A stretch of 64,000 nt of DNA. Source: Lactiplantibacillus daoliensis. Lineage in GTDB: Bacteria; Bacillota; Bacilli; Lactobacillales; Lactobacillaceae. Below the pieces are notes generated by a model. The model worked only from the letters and a program-made list of their open reading frames with translations, ran no database searches and was not told the DNA's origin. The stretch's first letter is position 1; each line of letters begins with the position of its first letter. Below are positions 18,080-29,000 of this stretch, piece by piece. Both the position numbers and the translations under genes were made by a program. The stretch is from positions 62,001-126,000 of the forward strand of contig NZ_BJDH01000004.1 of assembly GCF_005405005.1 (NCBI RefSeq). The letters are read 5' to 3'.

Positions 18080-18194
18080 ATCTTCTTTATACCAGACTTT
18101 AACTGTCGACTTTGGAATTACACCAAATCACTATGCTTGCACATAGGTCGCGGGCTTTAACCGCCGGTCGGGAATTACACCCTGCCCTGAAGAT
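18080..18194 (-). ncRNA. FMN riboswitch (RFN element)
   Basis: A classic RFN aptamer. Closing stem ATCTTC/GAAGAT (18189-18194 with 18080-18085) frames the conserved blocks AGGGCAGGGTGTAATTCCC, GACCGGCGGTTAAAGCC, CCGCGACC and GGTGTAATTCC. It senses FMN and, with the following terminator, should shut off the riboflavin transporter gene when flavin is plentiful. Together with the ribU gene it fills the 299-bp gap. Confidence 0.97.
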
Positions 18195-18255
18195 GAACCA
18201 AGTATTATTTTTTTAACAACTCCAGTTTACACACTTAAACCGAGAATTGCAAGCG

Positions 18256-18972
18256 CTATCGTTCACCTTTTAACTTGCTAATTTCAATTGGTTTAAGTTT
18301 TCGATATTCACCCGCTTGCAAACTTTGCAAGTCTAGGATGCCATAGCGCTCGCGCTTTAGCTTAGTTACAGGGTGTCCGATTGCAGCCATCATCTTCTTA
18401 ACCTGATGATTGTGACCTTCGTGAATCGTCAGTTGAACCAACGCATTTTGCTTCTTATGATCACTATCTAACAAATTCGATTTAGCCGGCGCAGTCGTGC
18501 GGCCATCAATTTCAACGCCTAAACGCAGTTGTTTTAGGTCAGCATTCGTGGGCACACCTTCGACCTTCGCCAAGTATGTCTTCTTAACTTCGTATTTCGG
18601 ATGAGTCAAGCGGTTGGCTAAGGCACCATCGTTAGTCATAATCAATAAACCGGAAGTATCGTAATCTAACCGACCAACCGGATAGATTCGTTCAGGGACA
18701 TCTTTAAAGTAATCCATGACCGTTTTACGGCCGCGCTCATCATGGACCGTTGTCACGACACCACGTGGCTTATAAAAGAGATAATAAACGAGTTTTTCAG
18801 CTAGAATTGGCGTGCCATCGACCTCAATGTGGTCATGCCGTTCAAACTTCTCACCTAATTCAGTCACCGTTTTACCGTTGACCTTCACATGGCCGGAAGT
18901 GATTAAGACTTCTGACTTGCGTCGTGACGCAACCCCAGCTTCAGCCATAATTTTTTGTAATCGTTCTGCCAT
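18256..18972 (-). CDS. rluB: rRNA pseudouridine synthase RluB
   Basis: Makes a pseudouridine in 23S rRNA (near position 2605 in E. coli numbering). The 238-aa protein has an N-terminal S4 RNA-binding domain ([21 protein letters not shown]) and the RsuA/RluB catalytic motif GRLDYDTSGLLIMTNDG (about 102-118) with the catalytic aspartate in LDYD. The start ATG shares one base with the scpB stop (TAATG), so it is coupled to scpAB, the standard Firmicutes order scpA-scpB-rluB. Confidence 0.96.
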   Translation of the reverse strand: MAERLQKIMAEAGVASRRKSEVLITSGHVKVNGKTVTELGEKFERHDHIEVDGTPILAEKLVYYLFYKPRGVVTTVHDERGRKTVMDYFKDVPERIYPVGRLDYDTSGLLIMTNDGALANRLTHPKYEVKKTYLAKVEGVPTNADLKQLRLGVEIDGRTTAPAKSNLLDSDHKKQNALVQLTIHEGHNHQVKKMMAAIGHPVTKLKRERYGILDLQSLQAGEYRKLKPIEISKLKGER

Positions 18973-19580
18973 TAATTTTCCTCACTATCTGGATGTTCTC
19001 CGTTGAGTTTTGCTTGAAATGCGGTTAAAAACAGATCCGTTTCCGGCGCCGGATGCTCACTATCTGTCAGGGCATCCAGATCAATCGCCGGTAAGTCATC
19101 GAGTGATTTTAACCCAAAATAATCTAAAAATAATTCGGTCGTGCCATAAAGAATCGGCCGGCCTGGTTCGCTTAAGCGTCCAGTTTCAGTGACTAATTGA
19201 CGTAAGACTAACTTTTGAATCGTCGACCCACTTTGGACACCGCGAATCTCATCAATCTCAATTCGCGTTAGCGGTTGTCGATAAGCGATAATTGCCAAAA
19301 CTTCCAATGACGCTTGCGACAAACTAGTCGACAACGGCGCTTCAAAGTAACGCTTAAGCACTGGCGCCAGTGCGGCCTTAGTGGCTAAGCGATAAGTATT
19401 CTCGGTTGATAAGATGACCAGTGCACAGTCGGTATCGTCAGCGTAGCGCGTCGCCAATGTCGTTAGCATCGTGTTGATTGCTGGTTTGGCAAAGCCCGTG
19501 GCGTGTTCAATCTCTGCAACCGTCACGCCCTCGTCTCCAGCGACAAAAAGTAATCCTTCAATCTGTTCAATGTTCGTCAT
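18972..19580 (-). CDS. scpB: segregation and condensation protein B
   Basis: The kleisin partner of SMC-ScpA that helps condense and separate chromosomes. The product is about 202 aa of tandem winged-helix folds; the conserved central part [20 protein letters not shown] and [13 protein letters not shown] is clear. The chosen ATG (19580) overlaps the end of scpA by 14 nt and follows AGGATG by 6 nt; an ATG three codons upstream is less likely. It ends at TAATG shared with rluB. Confidence 0.95.
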   Translation of the reverse strand: MTNIEQIEGLLFVAGDEGVTVAEIEHATGFAKPAINTMLTTLATRYADDTDCALVILSTENTYRLATKAALAPVLKRYFEAPLSTSLSQASLEVLAIIAYRQPLTRIEIDEIRGVQSGSTIQKLVLRQLVTETGRLSEPGRPILYGTTELFLDYFGLKSLDDLPAIDLDALTDSEHPAPETDLFLTAFQAKLNGEHPDSEEN

Positions 19581-20325
19581 GCGTTTCATCCTGTCGTAAA
19601 TATAAGTGAATGGGACCCAGTTGTGCCGTTTGTAACAGGGTTACCTGAGCCTGCTTGGTTAATTCTAACACAGCCATAAAAGTTGTGACTAGCATATCAT
19701 CACTAGCGCTCGGCGTAAACAGCGTCGCAAAATCAACGCCTTCTGGCTCAGTCACTAAGCGCTGACGCACTTGTTTCATTCGCGTCTCAATCGTCACTGG
19801 GTCTGCGGTCACCGTTTTTGTTAACGGTTGGGCCCGTCGCCGCTTCGCAACCAACTGTCGAAAGGCCGCTTGCAAGTCAGCTACCGTAATACCAGACGTG
19901 AGCTGTGGTGTCGGCAATTCCGCCGGCATCAACATGGCTTCACGGGTAAAATGCTGACGACGCGCTTGTTCCTTCACTCGGAGTTCGCCTGCCGCTTCTT
20001 GATAGACTTTATAGGCTAACAATTCCGCCACTAACGAATCACGAGGATCTTCATCTTCTTCAATATCCTCATCATCTGCTGGCGCTTGCGGTAAGAGATA
20101 ACGGCTTTTAATTGTCATTAACGTTGCCGCCATCACCAAATAGTCCCCCGCAATATCGAGCTGGAGTGCTTGCATCGAGTGCAAATAATCCAAGTATTGC
20201 TTCGTGATGGCCGCGATTGGAATATCATAAATATCCATTTTATTTTGGCGTATCAAATGTAATAAGAGGTCCAAAGGCCCTTCAAATTCCGAGATTTTAA
20301 TGGTGATCGGTTGTTCGTTGTTCAT
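19567..20325 (-). CDS. scpA: segregation and condensation protein A
   Basis: The kleisin subunit that links SMC heads. About 252 aa, starting [20 protein letters not shown], with the conserved motif [20 protein letters not shown] binding the SMC neck. The middle is acidic ([14 protein letters not shown]) and the C-terminal winged helix binds the SMC cap. The frame opens at 20349; the ATG at 20325 follows GGAG by 10 nt and fits the family. It overlaps the ribT-like gene by 29 nt and scpB by 14 nt. Confidence 0.95.
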   Translation of the reverse strand: MNNEQPITIKISEFEGPLDLLLHLIRQNKMDIYDIPIAAITKQYLDYLHSMQALQLDIAGDYLVMAATLMTIKSRYLLPQAPADDEDIEEDEDPRDSLVAELLAYKVYQEAAGELRVKEQARRQHFTREAMLMPAELPTPQLTSGITVADLQAAFRQLVAKRRRAQPLTKTVTADPVTIETRMKQVRQRLVTEPEGVDFATLFTPSASDDMLVTTFMAVLELTKQAQVTLLQTAQLGPIHLYLRQDETHDEH

Positions 20326-20677
20326 CACGACTTCGCTCCCATGCACCAATGATTGGTGCCATTTCTAACGTTCCCATGACCCGTTGTTGCGGGTACAGAG
20401 CTGCCAATTCGTCCAGCATTTGTTGTAAATTTTGTGGATGCCGTTCTTCCGGCGATAATGAGGCATGGTGGACCAGCACAAAATCGGACCCAACTTCGAT
20501 GCCAATGATCCCACAAAAGTCCCCATCCGCTTGACGCCACAAGTAGAGTTGATGATTATTCGTTGCTTGGTACCACTGCATTTCAGTTTGTAAATGGGTA
20601 ATTTCTTTAAAATCTGGAATAAAGGACAGTAACCCCATGGCAACTTTTTCATAATCCTTGCGATATTTGACTAGCAT
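20297..20677 (-). CDS. ribT: RibT-like GNAT-fold protein
   Basis: A 126-aa protein similar to B. subtilis RibT, a GNAT-fold protein of unclear substrate encoded near riboflavin genes there and upstream of scpA in many Bacilli. The motif FCGIIGIEVGSDFVLVHHASLSPEERHP is the conserved core. The usual GNAT acetyl-CoA loop (Q/RxxGxG/A) is not clearly present, so activity is uncertain. It overlaps scpA, which suggests coupling. The symbol follows B. subtilis; the link to riboflavin is by name only. Confidence 0.8.
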   Translation of the reverse strand: MLVKYRKDYEKVAMGLLSFIPDFKEITHLQTEMQWYQATNNHQLYLWRQADGDFCGIIGIEVGSDFVLVHHASLSPEERHPQNLQQMLDELAALYPQQRVMGTLEMAPIIGAWERSRDEQRTTDHH

Positions 20678-20690
20678 CTGAACCTCCTAA

Positions 20691-21608
20691 CTACGCCCGC
20701 GGATGATACTTGTTATAGACTTCCGCCAGCCGTTTCTTCGTAATATGGGTATAAATCTGTGTCGTTGAGATATCGGCGTGGCCCAATAATTCTTGAACCA
20801 CCCGCAAATCAGCACCATTCTCTAAAATATGCGTTGCAAATGAGTGCCGTAACGTATGTGGTGTTACGTCTTTTTCAATCCCGGCAGCCTTAACTTGGGC
20901 TTTCAGATTTTTCCAAACGCCTTGCCGCGTCAATTGACCCCCGTGATTATTTAAAAACAGGTAATTATTGCGGCGTTTAGCTGAGACCAGTTTTGGGCGG
21001 GCCGTTTTTAAATAACGCTCCACAAAGTCAATCGCAACATCCCCAATTGGAATGATCCGTTCCTTATCACCCTTCCCAATGGTTTGAATCAAGCCAAGGT
21101 CCAAGTGTAAATCATCCAGCTTCACATTAATCGTTTCACTGACACGTAACCCAGTCGCATACATCACTTCCAACAACGCCCGATCGCGGAGTCCTAGCGT
21201 CGTATCGATTTTCGGCACCGCCAGTAGTCGTTCCACTTCATGAGCCGATAATACTTGTGGCAAATGTTGCGCCCGTTTGGGGGTGTCGATTTTAAGCATC
21301 GGATCACTGTCGATCACATGCATCTGTGCCAGATATTGGAAAAACTTCCGTAAACTAGACACCGCATGGATAATCGTATTGCGGGCCTTGCCTTGCTCAT
21401 CCAACACTTGTAAATAGTTTAAAACAACGTAACGATCAACCTGATTAAACGACGTCATTTTTTGCGTGGTTAAATAGCCAGCAAATTCAGTCAGATCCTG
21501 CTGATAACTTTTTAAACTGTTCGTAACTAAACCGCGCTCGACACGCAAAAAATGCAGGTAATCAGCAAGCTGGTCCTGCATCGTTTGATTAATCGTCGGC
21601 TTCGTCAT
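20691..21608 (-). CDS. xerD: site-specific tyrosine recombinase XerD
   Basis: Resolves chromosome dimers at dif with its XerC-like partner. The 305-aa protein has an N-terminal SAM-like domain (LADYLHFLRVERGLVTNSLKSY) and the catalytic set: Arg in ATGLRVSE (about 156), HTLRHSFATH (about 252-261), HADISTTQIYTH with the tyrosine near residue 287. The start is 6 nt after GAGG, and overlaps the cvfB end by 20 nt. No integration genes flank it, so it is the housekeeping recombinase. Confidence 0.95.
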   Translation of the reverse strand: MTKPTINQTMQDQLADYLHFLRVERGLVTNSLKSYQQDLTEFAGYLTTQKMTSFNQVDRYVVLNYLQVLDEQGKARNTIIHAVSSLRKFFQYLAQMHVIDSDPMLKIDTPKRAQHLPQVLSAHEVERLLAVPKIDTTLGLRDRALLEVMYATGLRVSETINVKLDDLHLDLGLIQTIGKGDKERIIPIGDVAIDFVERYLKTARPKLVSAKRRNNYLFLNNHGGQLTRQGVWKNLKAQVKAAGIEKDVTPHTLRHSFATHILENGADLRVVQELLGHADISTTQIYTHITKKRLAEVYNKYHPRA

Positions 21609-22479
21609 TATTAACCTCAGTTAATTTAATTTCGCCCGGTTGCTGCGTGATCAACCGTTGTTTTAATAAATTACCGACAGCCCGTTTGAATTGGCCCTTA
21701 CTAATATTAAAGTAAGTTCGAATATCTTCAGGATCGCTCTTGTCCCAGAATGGCAAACTATGATCGGCTTGATGTTGCAGTGCTGCCAACAACATTTGCG
21801 CATCATCACCGATTTCTTCGTAGCCGCGGGGCTTCAAAGACAGGTTTAGTTCGCCATCACGAAGATGACCAATCACCCGTGCCTTCATATGTTGGCCTAA
21901 CCGAGGTTCTTGATCGCGTTCAGAAGGATGTACGAAGCCTAAATGGCCATCATCAGTAATCACAGACGTCCCCGCCATCTTTAATCGAAAAACCGTCACT
22001 TGGGTATCTGTATTCTTCATTTGATCACGGTCATACGGCGTCGCCATATCGGCGAAAACCGTTTGATCCGCCAAAGTACCCCATAGACGGTCTTTATTGT
22101 CACGATCTAACTTGACTAATAACCGATCATCTTTTTTAGGCCAGAGGCGACTAATTGTTGGTAATTCATCCAGTGAAACCACTAAATCCTTGTTGGGTAA
22201 CCCAACGTCAACGAACACACCTAAATCATGACGGGTCCGCACCACGGTTCCCCAGACATAATTTTCAAATGAGATTTTTGGAATAAACCGCGTTAATTGC
22301 GCTTGATGGTTTTCATTTTCATATACAAATCCTTCATACAAACCACCGATATGCAATGGCTTTTCAGGTTCTTGTTTGTCGACCCATAATGTTTGTCCAT
22401 TGACTTGAACAAAATAGGCGTCATCATTTTCATCAGTCACTTTTGCAGTGACAACTGTTCCCATAATACTAGCTTCCAT
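21589..22479 (-). CDS. cvfB: S1-domain RNA-binding protein CvfB
   Basis: A 296-aa protein of the CvfB/YitL family: three S1-like domains followed by a winged helix (about 230-290, FNISKGQFKRAVGNLLKQRL). In Staphylococcus aureus CvfB affects virulence gene expression through RNA binding; in lactobacilli the target is unknown. AAGGAG lies 6 nt before the ATG. It overlaps xerD by 20 nt. Confidence 0.9.
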   Translation of the reverse strand: MEASIMGTVVTAKVTDENDDAYFVQVNGQTLWVDKQEPEKPLHIGGLYEGFVYENENHQAQLTRFIPKISFENYVWGTVVRTRHDLGVFVDVGLPNKDLVVSLDELPTISRLWPKKDDRLLVKLDRDNKDRLWGTLADQTVFADMATPYDRDQMKNTDTQVTVFRLKMAGTSVITDDGHLGFVHPSERDQEPRLGQHMKARVIGHLRDGELNLSLKPRGYEEIGDDAQMLLAALQHQADHSLPFWDKSDPEDIRTYFNISKGQFKRAVGNLLKQRLITQQPGEIKLTEVNNDEADD

Positions 22480-22495
22480 AGTTAACTCCTTTAAA

Positions 22496-22954
22496 TTACT
22501 GCAAACTTAAATGTAAGACCTGAATAATGCAATAAGTAATGCCGGCCGCGATAACCGGTCCGGCCGCAATGCCACGTAATAACACCACACCCATGATGGT
22601 TCCAAAAACTAGGGCCACGGTGATTTCTGGTGAGGCACTCAATAGCCCCACACCATGAAATGACAGCACCGAAACCAAGACACCACAGGCCACAGCAATC
22701 CAACCCACGGGTGACTTGAAGGCATGCCATAAATCACGAAAGCCGATTTGACCCGTCGCGATGGGGATCAAGATGGCAACGGTAATTACCGTGACACCCC
22801 AATTGATGCCTTTTTGACCGATCGTCGTTAATAACTTACTCGTGTTGGGAATTAGTTTAATCACCAATACGACCAAGGTAGCAATTTGAAGTGATTGATT
22901 TTTACCCAACCAGGCGATTAATAATATTGCTAATAAAAATAGCCAGCTTTCCAT
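22496..22954 (-). CDS. DUF441 family membrane protein (YtwI-like)
   Basis: About 152 aa, starting [20 protein letters not shown], with four or five hydrophobic helices covering most of the length, the pattern of the DUF441/UPF0756 family. Function is unknown. The ATG at 22954 follows GAGGTG by 4 nt; an in-frame ATG four codons up is closer to the site and less likely. In Bacillus the homologue lies near pyruvate kinase and pfkA, as it does here. Confidence 0.88.
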   Translation of the reverse strand: MESWLFLLAILLIAWLGKNQSLQIATLVVLVIKLIPNTSKLLTTIGQKGINWGVTVITVAILIPIATGQIGFRDLWHAFKSPVGWIAVACGVLVSVLSFHGVGLLSASPEITVALVFGTIMGVVLLRGIAAGPVIAAGITYCIIQVLHLSLQ

Positions 22955-23084
22955 ACGACACCTCACGTGTTATTAATTGTAACCGAAAACGCCCCAGATA
23001 GCGAGGATTGGTCATAAATTATCAGTCGACCAATCTTTCACCGGAACCAGATAAAATGGCCGTGTCGTGCAATAACTATGTAAT

Positions 23085-23114
23085 AAAAAAGCCGCCGCTA
23101 AGCGACGACTTTTC
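23085..23114 (-). terminator. terminator of pyk
   Basis: GTCGTCGC pairs with GCGGCGGC using G-U pairs and is followed by TTTTTT on the minus strand, about 25 bp after the pyk stop. The remaining 23115-22955 gap shows no gene. Confidence 0.85.
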
Positions 23115-23135
23115 AAATTCAGGTTTAAGTGAATT

Positions 23136-24896
23136 TTATAAGGCGTTTGAAGCACCGCGGTAAACGATCCCACGACGTGAATCAACGGTGATCAATTGAC
23201 CATCAGAGATTACAGTAGTAGCATCCTTAACACCAACGATGACAGGAATACCCATTGAGATACCGACAACAGCAGCATGTGAAGTTAAACCGCCATTTTC
23301 AACAACCAAAGCGCTAGACTTTTCAATTGCTGGCAAGTAGTCTTTGTCAGTGGTCTTAGTAACTAAGACGCCACCTTCAACGGCCTTGTCGATTGCTTCT
23401 TGTGCAGAAGTTGCGATAACTGCTTTACCGATAACAGTTTCGTCACCGACACCTTGACCATCAGCTAAACGAGAACCAATTAATTGGATCTTCATGATGT
23501 TAGTTGTACCGCGTTCGCCAACTGGCACACCGGCAGTGATCAAGATTAAGTCGCCTTCCTTGGCAAAGCCAAGTTCAACAGCCTTTGAAGCAGCTAAATC
23601 GAACATGTCATCAGTAGTTTCTGGTTTGTCAGCGATGATTGGTTGAACACCCCAGTTAACCATTAAACCACGTTGAGTCCGTTCGTCAAAAGTGATAGCT
23701 AAGATATCAGCATCTGGACGGTACTTCGAAATCATCTTAGCAGTGTAGCCAGATTCAGTCGCAGCAACGATAGTCTTGATACCAAGGTTCTTAGCAGCAC
23801 GAGCAATCGCGATACCGATAGTTTCAGTAACACTAGTCTTGTCGAAACGGTTCAATTGTAAGTTGCCGTTTTCAGCTAACGTGTTTTCGGCCTTTTGGTC
23901 GATCTTAGCCATCATGGCAACTGATTCAACAGGGTAAAGCCCATTAGCACTTTCACCAGAAAGCATCGTTGCGTCAGTACCGTCAAAGACAGCGTTGGCA
24001 ACGTCAGATGCTTCGGCACGAGTAGGACGTGGGTTTTCTTGCATTGAATCAAGCATTTGAGTAGCAGTAATAACTGGCATGCCCAAAGCGTTACATTTCT
24101 TGATCAAGCTCTTTTGTACCAAAGGCACATTTTCAGCTGGAATTTCAACACCCATGTCACCACGAGCAACCATCAAACCATCACAAACCTTAAGAATTTC
24201 ATCGACGTTGTCGATACCTTCTTGTGATTCGATCTTAGGGAAGATTTGAACGTGTTCCATATGCTTTTCTTCAAGTAATTCACGGATGTCTAAGACATCT
24301 TGTGGCTTACGAACGAAAGAAGCAGCAATGAAGTTGATTTCATGATCCAAACCAAAACGAATATCGTCTGAGTCTTTTTCAGTAATCCCAGGTAAGTTGA
24401 TAGAAACGCCAGGAGCGTTAGTACCTTTACGTGAACCTAAGACACCGGCGTTTTGGACAGTGGTAACCAATTCGCGGTTAGCTTCGTCTTTTTCGTCGAT
24501 CTTCATGTCTAATAAACCATCATCGAAGAGGACATGACCACCTACATGAACATCGTCAAATAGGCCATCATAGGTAACGGCAATTTTATCCTTGGTTGAT
24601 TCAAGTGAATCGTCCATGGTAATACGTACCTTATCACCGATCTTGTATTCAGACTTACCGTCTTTTTGAACAGTCGTCCGAATTTCAGCACCCTTAGTAT
24701 CAAGCATGATACCAACGGTCTTACCCGTAATCTTTTCTGCTTCATGAACCTTGTTTAAACGATCCAAATGTTCTGCATGGTCACCATGTGAGAAGTTAAA
24801 GCGGAAAATATTTGCGCCGGCTTCGATCAATTTAACAATAGTGTCAGTATCGGTGCTGGCAGGACCAAGTGTTGAAACAATCTTGGTTTTCTTCAT
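23136..24896 (-). CDS. pyk: pyruvate kinase
   Basis: Final glycolytic step, PEP + ADP to pyruvate + ATP. The 586-aa enzyme is longer than the usual 470 because of a C-terminal PEP-utiliser domain (about 475-586) with GGLTSHAAVVGISMG near residue 545, as in Bacillus and Lactobacillus enzymes. Core motifs: RFNFSHGDH, MVARGDMGVEIPAE (about 243-256), ATQMLDSMQENPRPTRAEA. Seventy-four bp downstream of pfkA, it probably forms an operon with it. Confidence 0.98.
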   Translation of the reverse strand: MKKTKIVSTLGPASTDTDTIVKLIEAGANIFRFNFSHGDHAEHLDRLNKVHEAEKITGKTVGIMLDTKGAEIRTTVQKDGKSEYKIGDKVRITMDDSLESTKDKIAVTYDGLFDDVHVGGHVLFDDGLLDMKIDEKDEANRELVTTVQNAGVLGSRKGTNAPGVSINLPGITEKDSDDIRFGLDHEINFIAASFVRKPQDVLDIRELLEEKHMEHVQIFPKIESQEGIDNVDEILKVCDGLMVARGDMGVEIPAENVPLVQKSLIKKCNALGMPVITATQMLDSMQENPRPTRAEASDVANAVFDGTDATMLSGESANGLYPVESVAMMAKIDQKAENTLAENGNLQLNRFDKTSVTETIGIAIARAAKNLGIKTIVAATESGYTAKMISKYRPDADILAITFDERTQRGLMVNWGVQPIIADKPETTDDMFDLAASKAVELGFAKEGDLILITAGVPVGERGTTNIMKIQLIGSRLADGQGVGDETVIGKAVIATSAQEAIDKAVEGGVLVTKTTDKDYLPAIEKSSALVVENGGLTSHAAVVGISMGIPVIVGVKDATTVISDGQLITVDSRRGIVYRGASNAL

Positions 24897-24970
24897 AAGA
24901 AAAATCTCTCCCTTGAAAGTTTTTATAAAAAGACATTTACGTCATTTTTATCAAATTAGTAAGAAACAAG

Positions 24971-25933
24971 TTAGTTAAATGAGATTTCGTCATTTAACTT
25001 GGCTAGTGACGCTTCAGTTTCATGCTTTGAATCAAAAAGATCAAGCATACTGTGGTTCACTAACTCATTGTGTTGGATGCCGACTGCTAAGCCACCCTTA
25101 CCGCTAAGTAAGAGTTCAATCGCATAGGCGCCCATCTTGCTGGCCATGACACGGTCTTTAGCAGTTGGACGACCACCACGTTGCATATGGCCAATCGTGT
25201 TAGCACGAGCATCAAAGTCACCATATTGTGATAACTTTTCAACAAATTCATCCGCACCCATAACGCCTTCTGCCAACACAATAATATTACTGCGATGACC
25301 GTTAGCGCGGTTGTGTTTGATTTTGTTAGCGACACTTTCCATATCCCAATCGCGTTCAGGTACGATAATTTCATCGGCACCGGCAGAAACACCAGCCCAC
25401 AATGCAACGTCCCCAGCGCCACGACCCATAACTTCCACAACGAATGTCCGGTCATGACTGTGAGCCGTATCCTGAATCCGATCGAGGGCTTCAACGTCGG
25501 TGTTAACCGCCGTATCGAAACCAATCGTGAAATCAGTGAATGGAATATCATTATCAATGGTCCCAGGAAGACCAATTGTGTTGTAGCCATGTTCAGTTAA
25601 ACGTAAGGCTCCATGATAAGACCCGTCGCCACCGATAACGACCAAGGCATCGATACCGAATTTCTTCAGTTGTTCGATCCCTTTCAATTGACCTTCGACG
25701 TGTGCGAATTCTGGATAACGGGCAGAATAAAGTAACGTTCCGCCTTCACCAACAACACCGTCTAAATCTACTGATTCTATTTTATGAATGTCACCAGCAA
25801 CTAATCCGGCAAAGCCGTAATTAATGCCGTATGCTTCTAACCCTTCGGCCATTGCTTTACGAGCAACGGCACGAACGGCCGCATTCATACCAGGCGCGTC
25901 GCCGCCACTGGTTAAAATACCAATGCGTTTCAT
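24971..25933 (-). CDS. pfkA: ATP-dependent 6-phosphofructokinase
   Basis: Phosphorylates fructose-6-phosphate to fructose-1,6-bisphosphate. The 320-aa protein has the ATP site [15 protein letters not shown] (8-22), GGDGSYHGA (about 102) and the catalytic [19 protein letters not shown] (about 124-142) with the base aspartate. The length is normal for a bacterial PFK. Presence of this enzyme implies a usable Embden-Meyerhof route. It has its own promoter and leads pyk. Confidence 0.98.
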   Translation of the reverse strand: MKRIGILTSGGDAPGMNAAVRAVARKAMAEGLEAYGINYGFAGLVAGDIHKIESVDLDGVVGEGGTLLYSARYPEFAHVEGQLKGIEQLKKFGIDALVVIGGDGSYHGALRLTEHGYNTIGLPGTIDNDIPFTDFTIGFDTAVNTDVEALDRIQDTAHSHDRTFVVEVMGRGAGDVALWAGVSAGADEIIVPERDWDMESVANKIKHNRANGHRSNIIVLAEGVMGADEFVEKLSQYGDFDARANTIGHMQRGGRPTAKDRVMASKMGAYAIELLLSGKGGLAVGIQHNELVNHSMLDLFDSKHETEASLAKLNDEISFN

Positions 25934-25977
25934 TTTTTCACCTCAGGCAATAAATTGAGTTCGTAACTCCATAAGTG

Positions 25978-26006
25978 ATTTTAACACTTTTCATAAAAGT
26001 TGTCTG
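25978..26006 (-). promoter_or_regulatory. promoter of pfkA-pyk
   Basis: Minus-strand -35 CAGACA (26001-26006) and -10 TAAAAT (25978-25983) are 17 bp apart, about 45 bp before the pfkA ATG. No catabolite-responsive element was clear. Confidence 0.55.
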
Positions 26007-26046
26007 TTCTTTTTTGAAAATAGTAGCAATTAAAAACGCCGTCATA

Positions 26047-29000
26047 TCAAGGGATTACGCTTTTCATAACAACATTATCGCGACCTAATAGGCTTGTAAG
26101 CGCTCCAATCATTTTAGCATCATCGTGGACCCAATACTGTGAATTTAGTTCAACGGTCTTACGAGCCACGCTGGAATAAATCAAGACGGGATTTGGTCCG
26201 GAAAATTGACATAAAATTGCCAGGATTTCCTTTTGAACAGATGCTGTCGCCGTTTCCGGTTGTAACCGCAAGAACAATTGACCAGTCGGTGCCGGGAAAC
26301 TATCGGCGAGTTGCCATTGATTAACAATGACTTGTAACCCACGCTTCACTTCGACTTTGCCGCTAATCAAGACAATACTGTCAGGCTTAAGCGTCTCTTG
26401 CAGCCGTTGGTACGTGGTTGGAAAAATCGTCAAATCGATTTCACCAGACAAGTCGCTGCCCGTCGCAAAGGCCATTTGTTGTCCGCGCTTCGTCCGAATG
26501 ACGCGAATCTTGGTAATATAAATTAATAATTTAACATTTTGCTCAGCACTGAGCGCACTGACTAGCGTCGTTTTTTGCTGTTGAGCTAACCACTTATATG
26601 ATTCAACTGGGTGACCAGAAACATAAGCACCCAGCACCTCAGCTTCCTTGGCTAACCGTTCGGCCAAGGGCAGCTCCGGTTGCTTTTTGATTTTAGGGGC
26701 CAGCGTCGCAAATAAGCTCATGCTGTTGCCAGCCAGTTCAGCACTCGACATTAACTCGGGCACACTTGTCAGTAATTCTGCTCGATTCAAGCCAAAATGG
26801 TCTAAGGCCCCCGCATAGATCAACGCGTTCATTAAATCGGCTTTCAGCCACTTGGGGTCTAAACGTTGCATGAGTTGTTGCAAATTTTTAAACGGGCCAT
26901 TCGCTTGTCGCTCAGCAATGACACTCGCAATAAAGTCCCGTCGTAGCCCCTTGATCGAACTCAGGCCAAATGTCAGCGCCTGACCGTCCCAATCAAAATA
27001 CGCCCCGCTGACGTTAATGTCCGGTGGCACCACTTTGACGTGATGTTGTTTGGCTTCAGCCAAGTATTGTTTTAGTTTAGTCGCATTGCCAAGAATTGAA
27101 TTCATCAGTGAAGCAAAGAAAGCACCAGAATAATGAACTTTCAAATAGGCCAATTCGAACGCCATTTTACTGTAAGCGACCGCATGGGAACGATTGAACC
27201 CATAGTTCGCAAACTGTTCGATATATTGATAAACCTGAGTCGCGACTGCTGGCGTAAAGTGTTGTTTCTCGGCACCATCAATGAATTTTTGTTGCATTTC
27301 ATCGATAACAGTTTTTTTCTTCTTACTCATGGCTCGCCGCAATAAATCGGCTTCGCCAAGACTAAAGCCTCCCATGACCGCCGCTACCTGCATCACTTGC
27401 TCCTGATAGACCAAAATACCATAAGTTGGTCCCAAAATCGGTTGAAGTTCCGGCGCAGCATACGTCACTGGCTCACGCCCTTGTTTGCGCGCGATGAAGT
27501 GATCAATGTTTTCCATTGGTCCTGGCCGATACAAGGCATTGACTGCTGCGACTAATTCAAAATTGTCCGGGTGCAATTTACGCAACACGTTGCGAATTCC
27601 GGCCGATTCAAACTGGAAAACACCAGAAGTATCGCCCGCCTGAAACAGTTTTAACGTTTCGGGATCGTTTAAATCAATCTTAGTAATGTCTAAAGCCTGC
27701 CCCGTTTGACGCTGGACATAATGCAAGGCGCTCGCCAGTAATGACAGATTCCGGAGTCCTAGGAAGTCCATTTTCAGCAATCCCACGGCTTCCACGGTGT
27801 CCTTCGTATATTGCGTCATCATCATCGTTTCACTGCCCGCTTGAAGCGGCACGATTTCGATTAACGGCACTTGACTGAGCACGACTCCGGCGGCATGCGT
27901 TGAATAGTGCCGAGGCAAACCCTCGATTCGTTTGGCAGTTTCAAATAATAGTCGATTCTTGCTTGAATCGGCTATTAAATTTTGCAACCGCCGTGAATCT
28001 TGGTAAGCCTGTGTTAGCGTAATGTGAAACTGATTAGGAATAGCTGCACTCCAATCACTCATTTCAAAGGTCGACAGCCCAAAGACACGGCCAACGTCAC
28101 GTAAGGCTTGTTTGGCCGCTAATGTCCCAAACGTAATAATTTGCGCCACGCGGTCATGGCCGTATTTATCATGAACATAAGCTAAGACTTGCTCACGCCG
28201 ATTATCGGGAATATCCAAGTCAATATCGGGCATGTTCGCCCGTTTGGCATTCAAGAAACGTTCAAACAATAGCCCATACTGCAACGGATCAACATCCGTG
28301 ATTTTCAGCACGTACGCCACCAATGACCCAGCTGCCGAACCACGACCAGGACCAGTTGTGATGTCAGCGCGATGCGCATAATTCATGACATCCCAAACAA
28401 TCAAGAAATAATCGTCAAAGCCCATCTGATCGATAACTTGCAATTCGCGATCTAAGCGATCATGATAAGGCGCCGGATCAACATCCGTAGTCATCACTTT
28501 GAGACGTTCATTCAGCCCTTGTTCACAGAGTTGCCGTAAATATTGATTGGCTGGCTGCTGTTGTGGGGTTGGAAAATGTGGTAATTGCGGCTTTTTAAAG
28601 ACCAGCTCAACCTGACAAGCCGCCGCAATCGTGTTGGTTGCTTCAATCGCCGCCGTCAAATTTAATGATAAATATGCAGCTACCAGTTCAGCTGAAGATC
28701 TGAGGTAATGTGATCCAGCAATTCCTTGCAAATTTTCTGGCTGATCGATTTGTTGCCCACTTTCGATTGCCCGTAACACCGAAACGGCAAAATAATCCGT
28801 GGCCTGAACGTAATCGACCGGATCTAGTGCGACAATCGGTAGCTGTTGCGCGCTCGCAAACGACACAAGTGTCGTGCGTAACGCCGGCGATTGATCTAAG
28901 GAAACGCCTAGGTATAGGCTGTCTGCATCACAACTGTTTTTCAACGCTTGGACCCAGCTGGCCGCCACTTGTGATTGGTCTTGTTGCAACAAAGCCACGA

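Noticed and set aside
20691-21608. Tyrosine recombinase as sign of a prophage or integrative element
   Set aside because: The sequence and neighbours (cvfB, ribT, scpA) fit housekeeping XerD; no phage genes or att repeats were seen.
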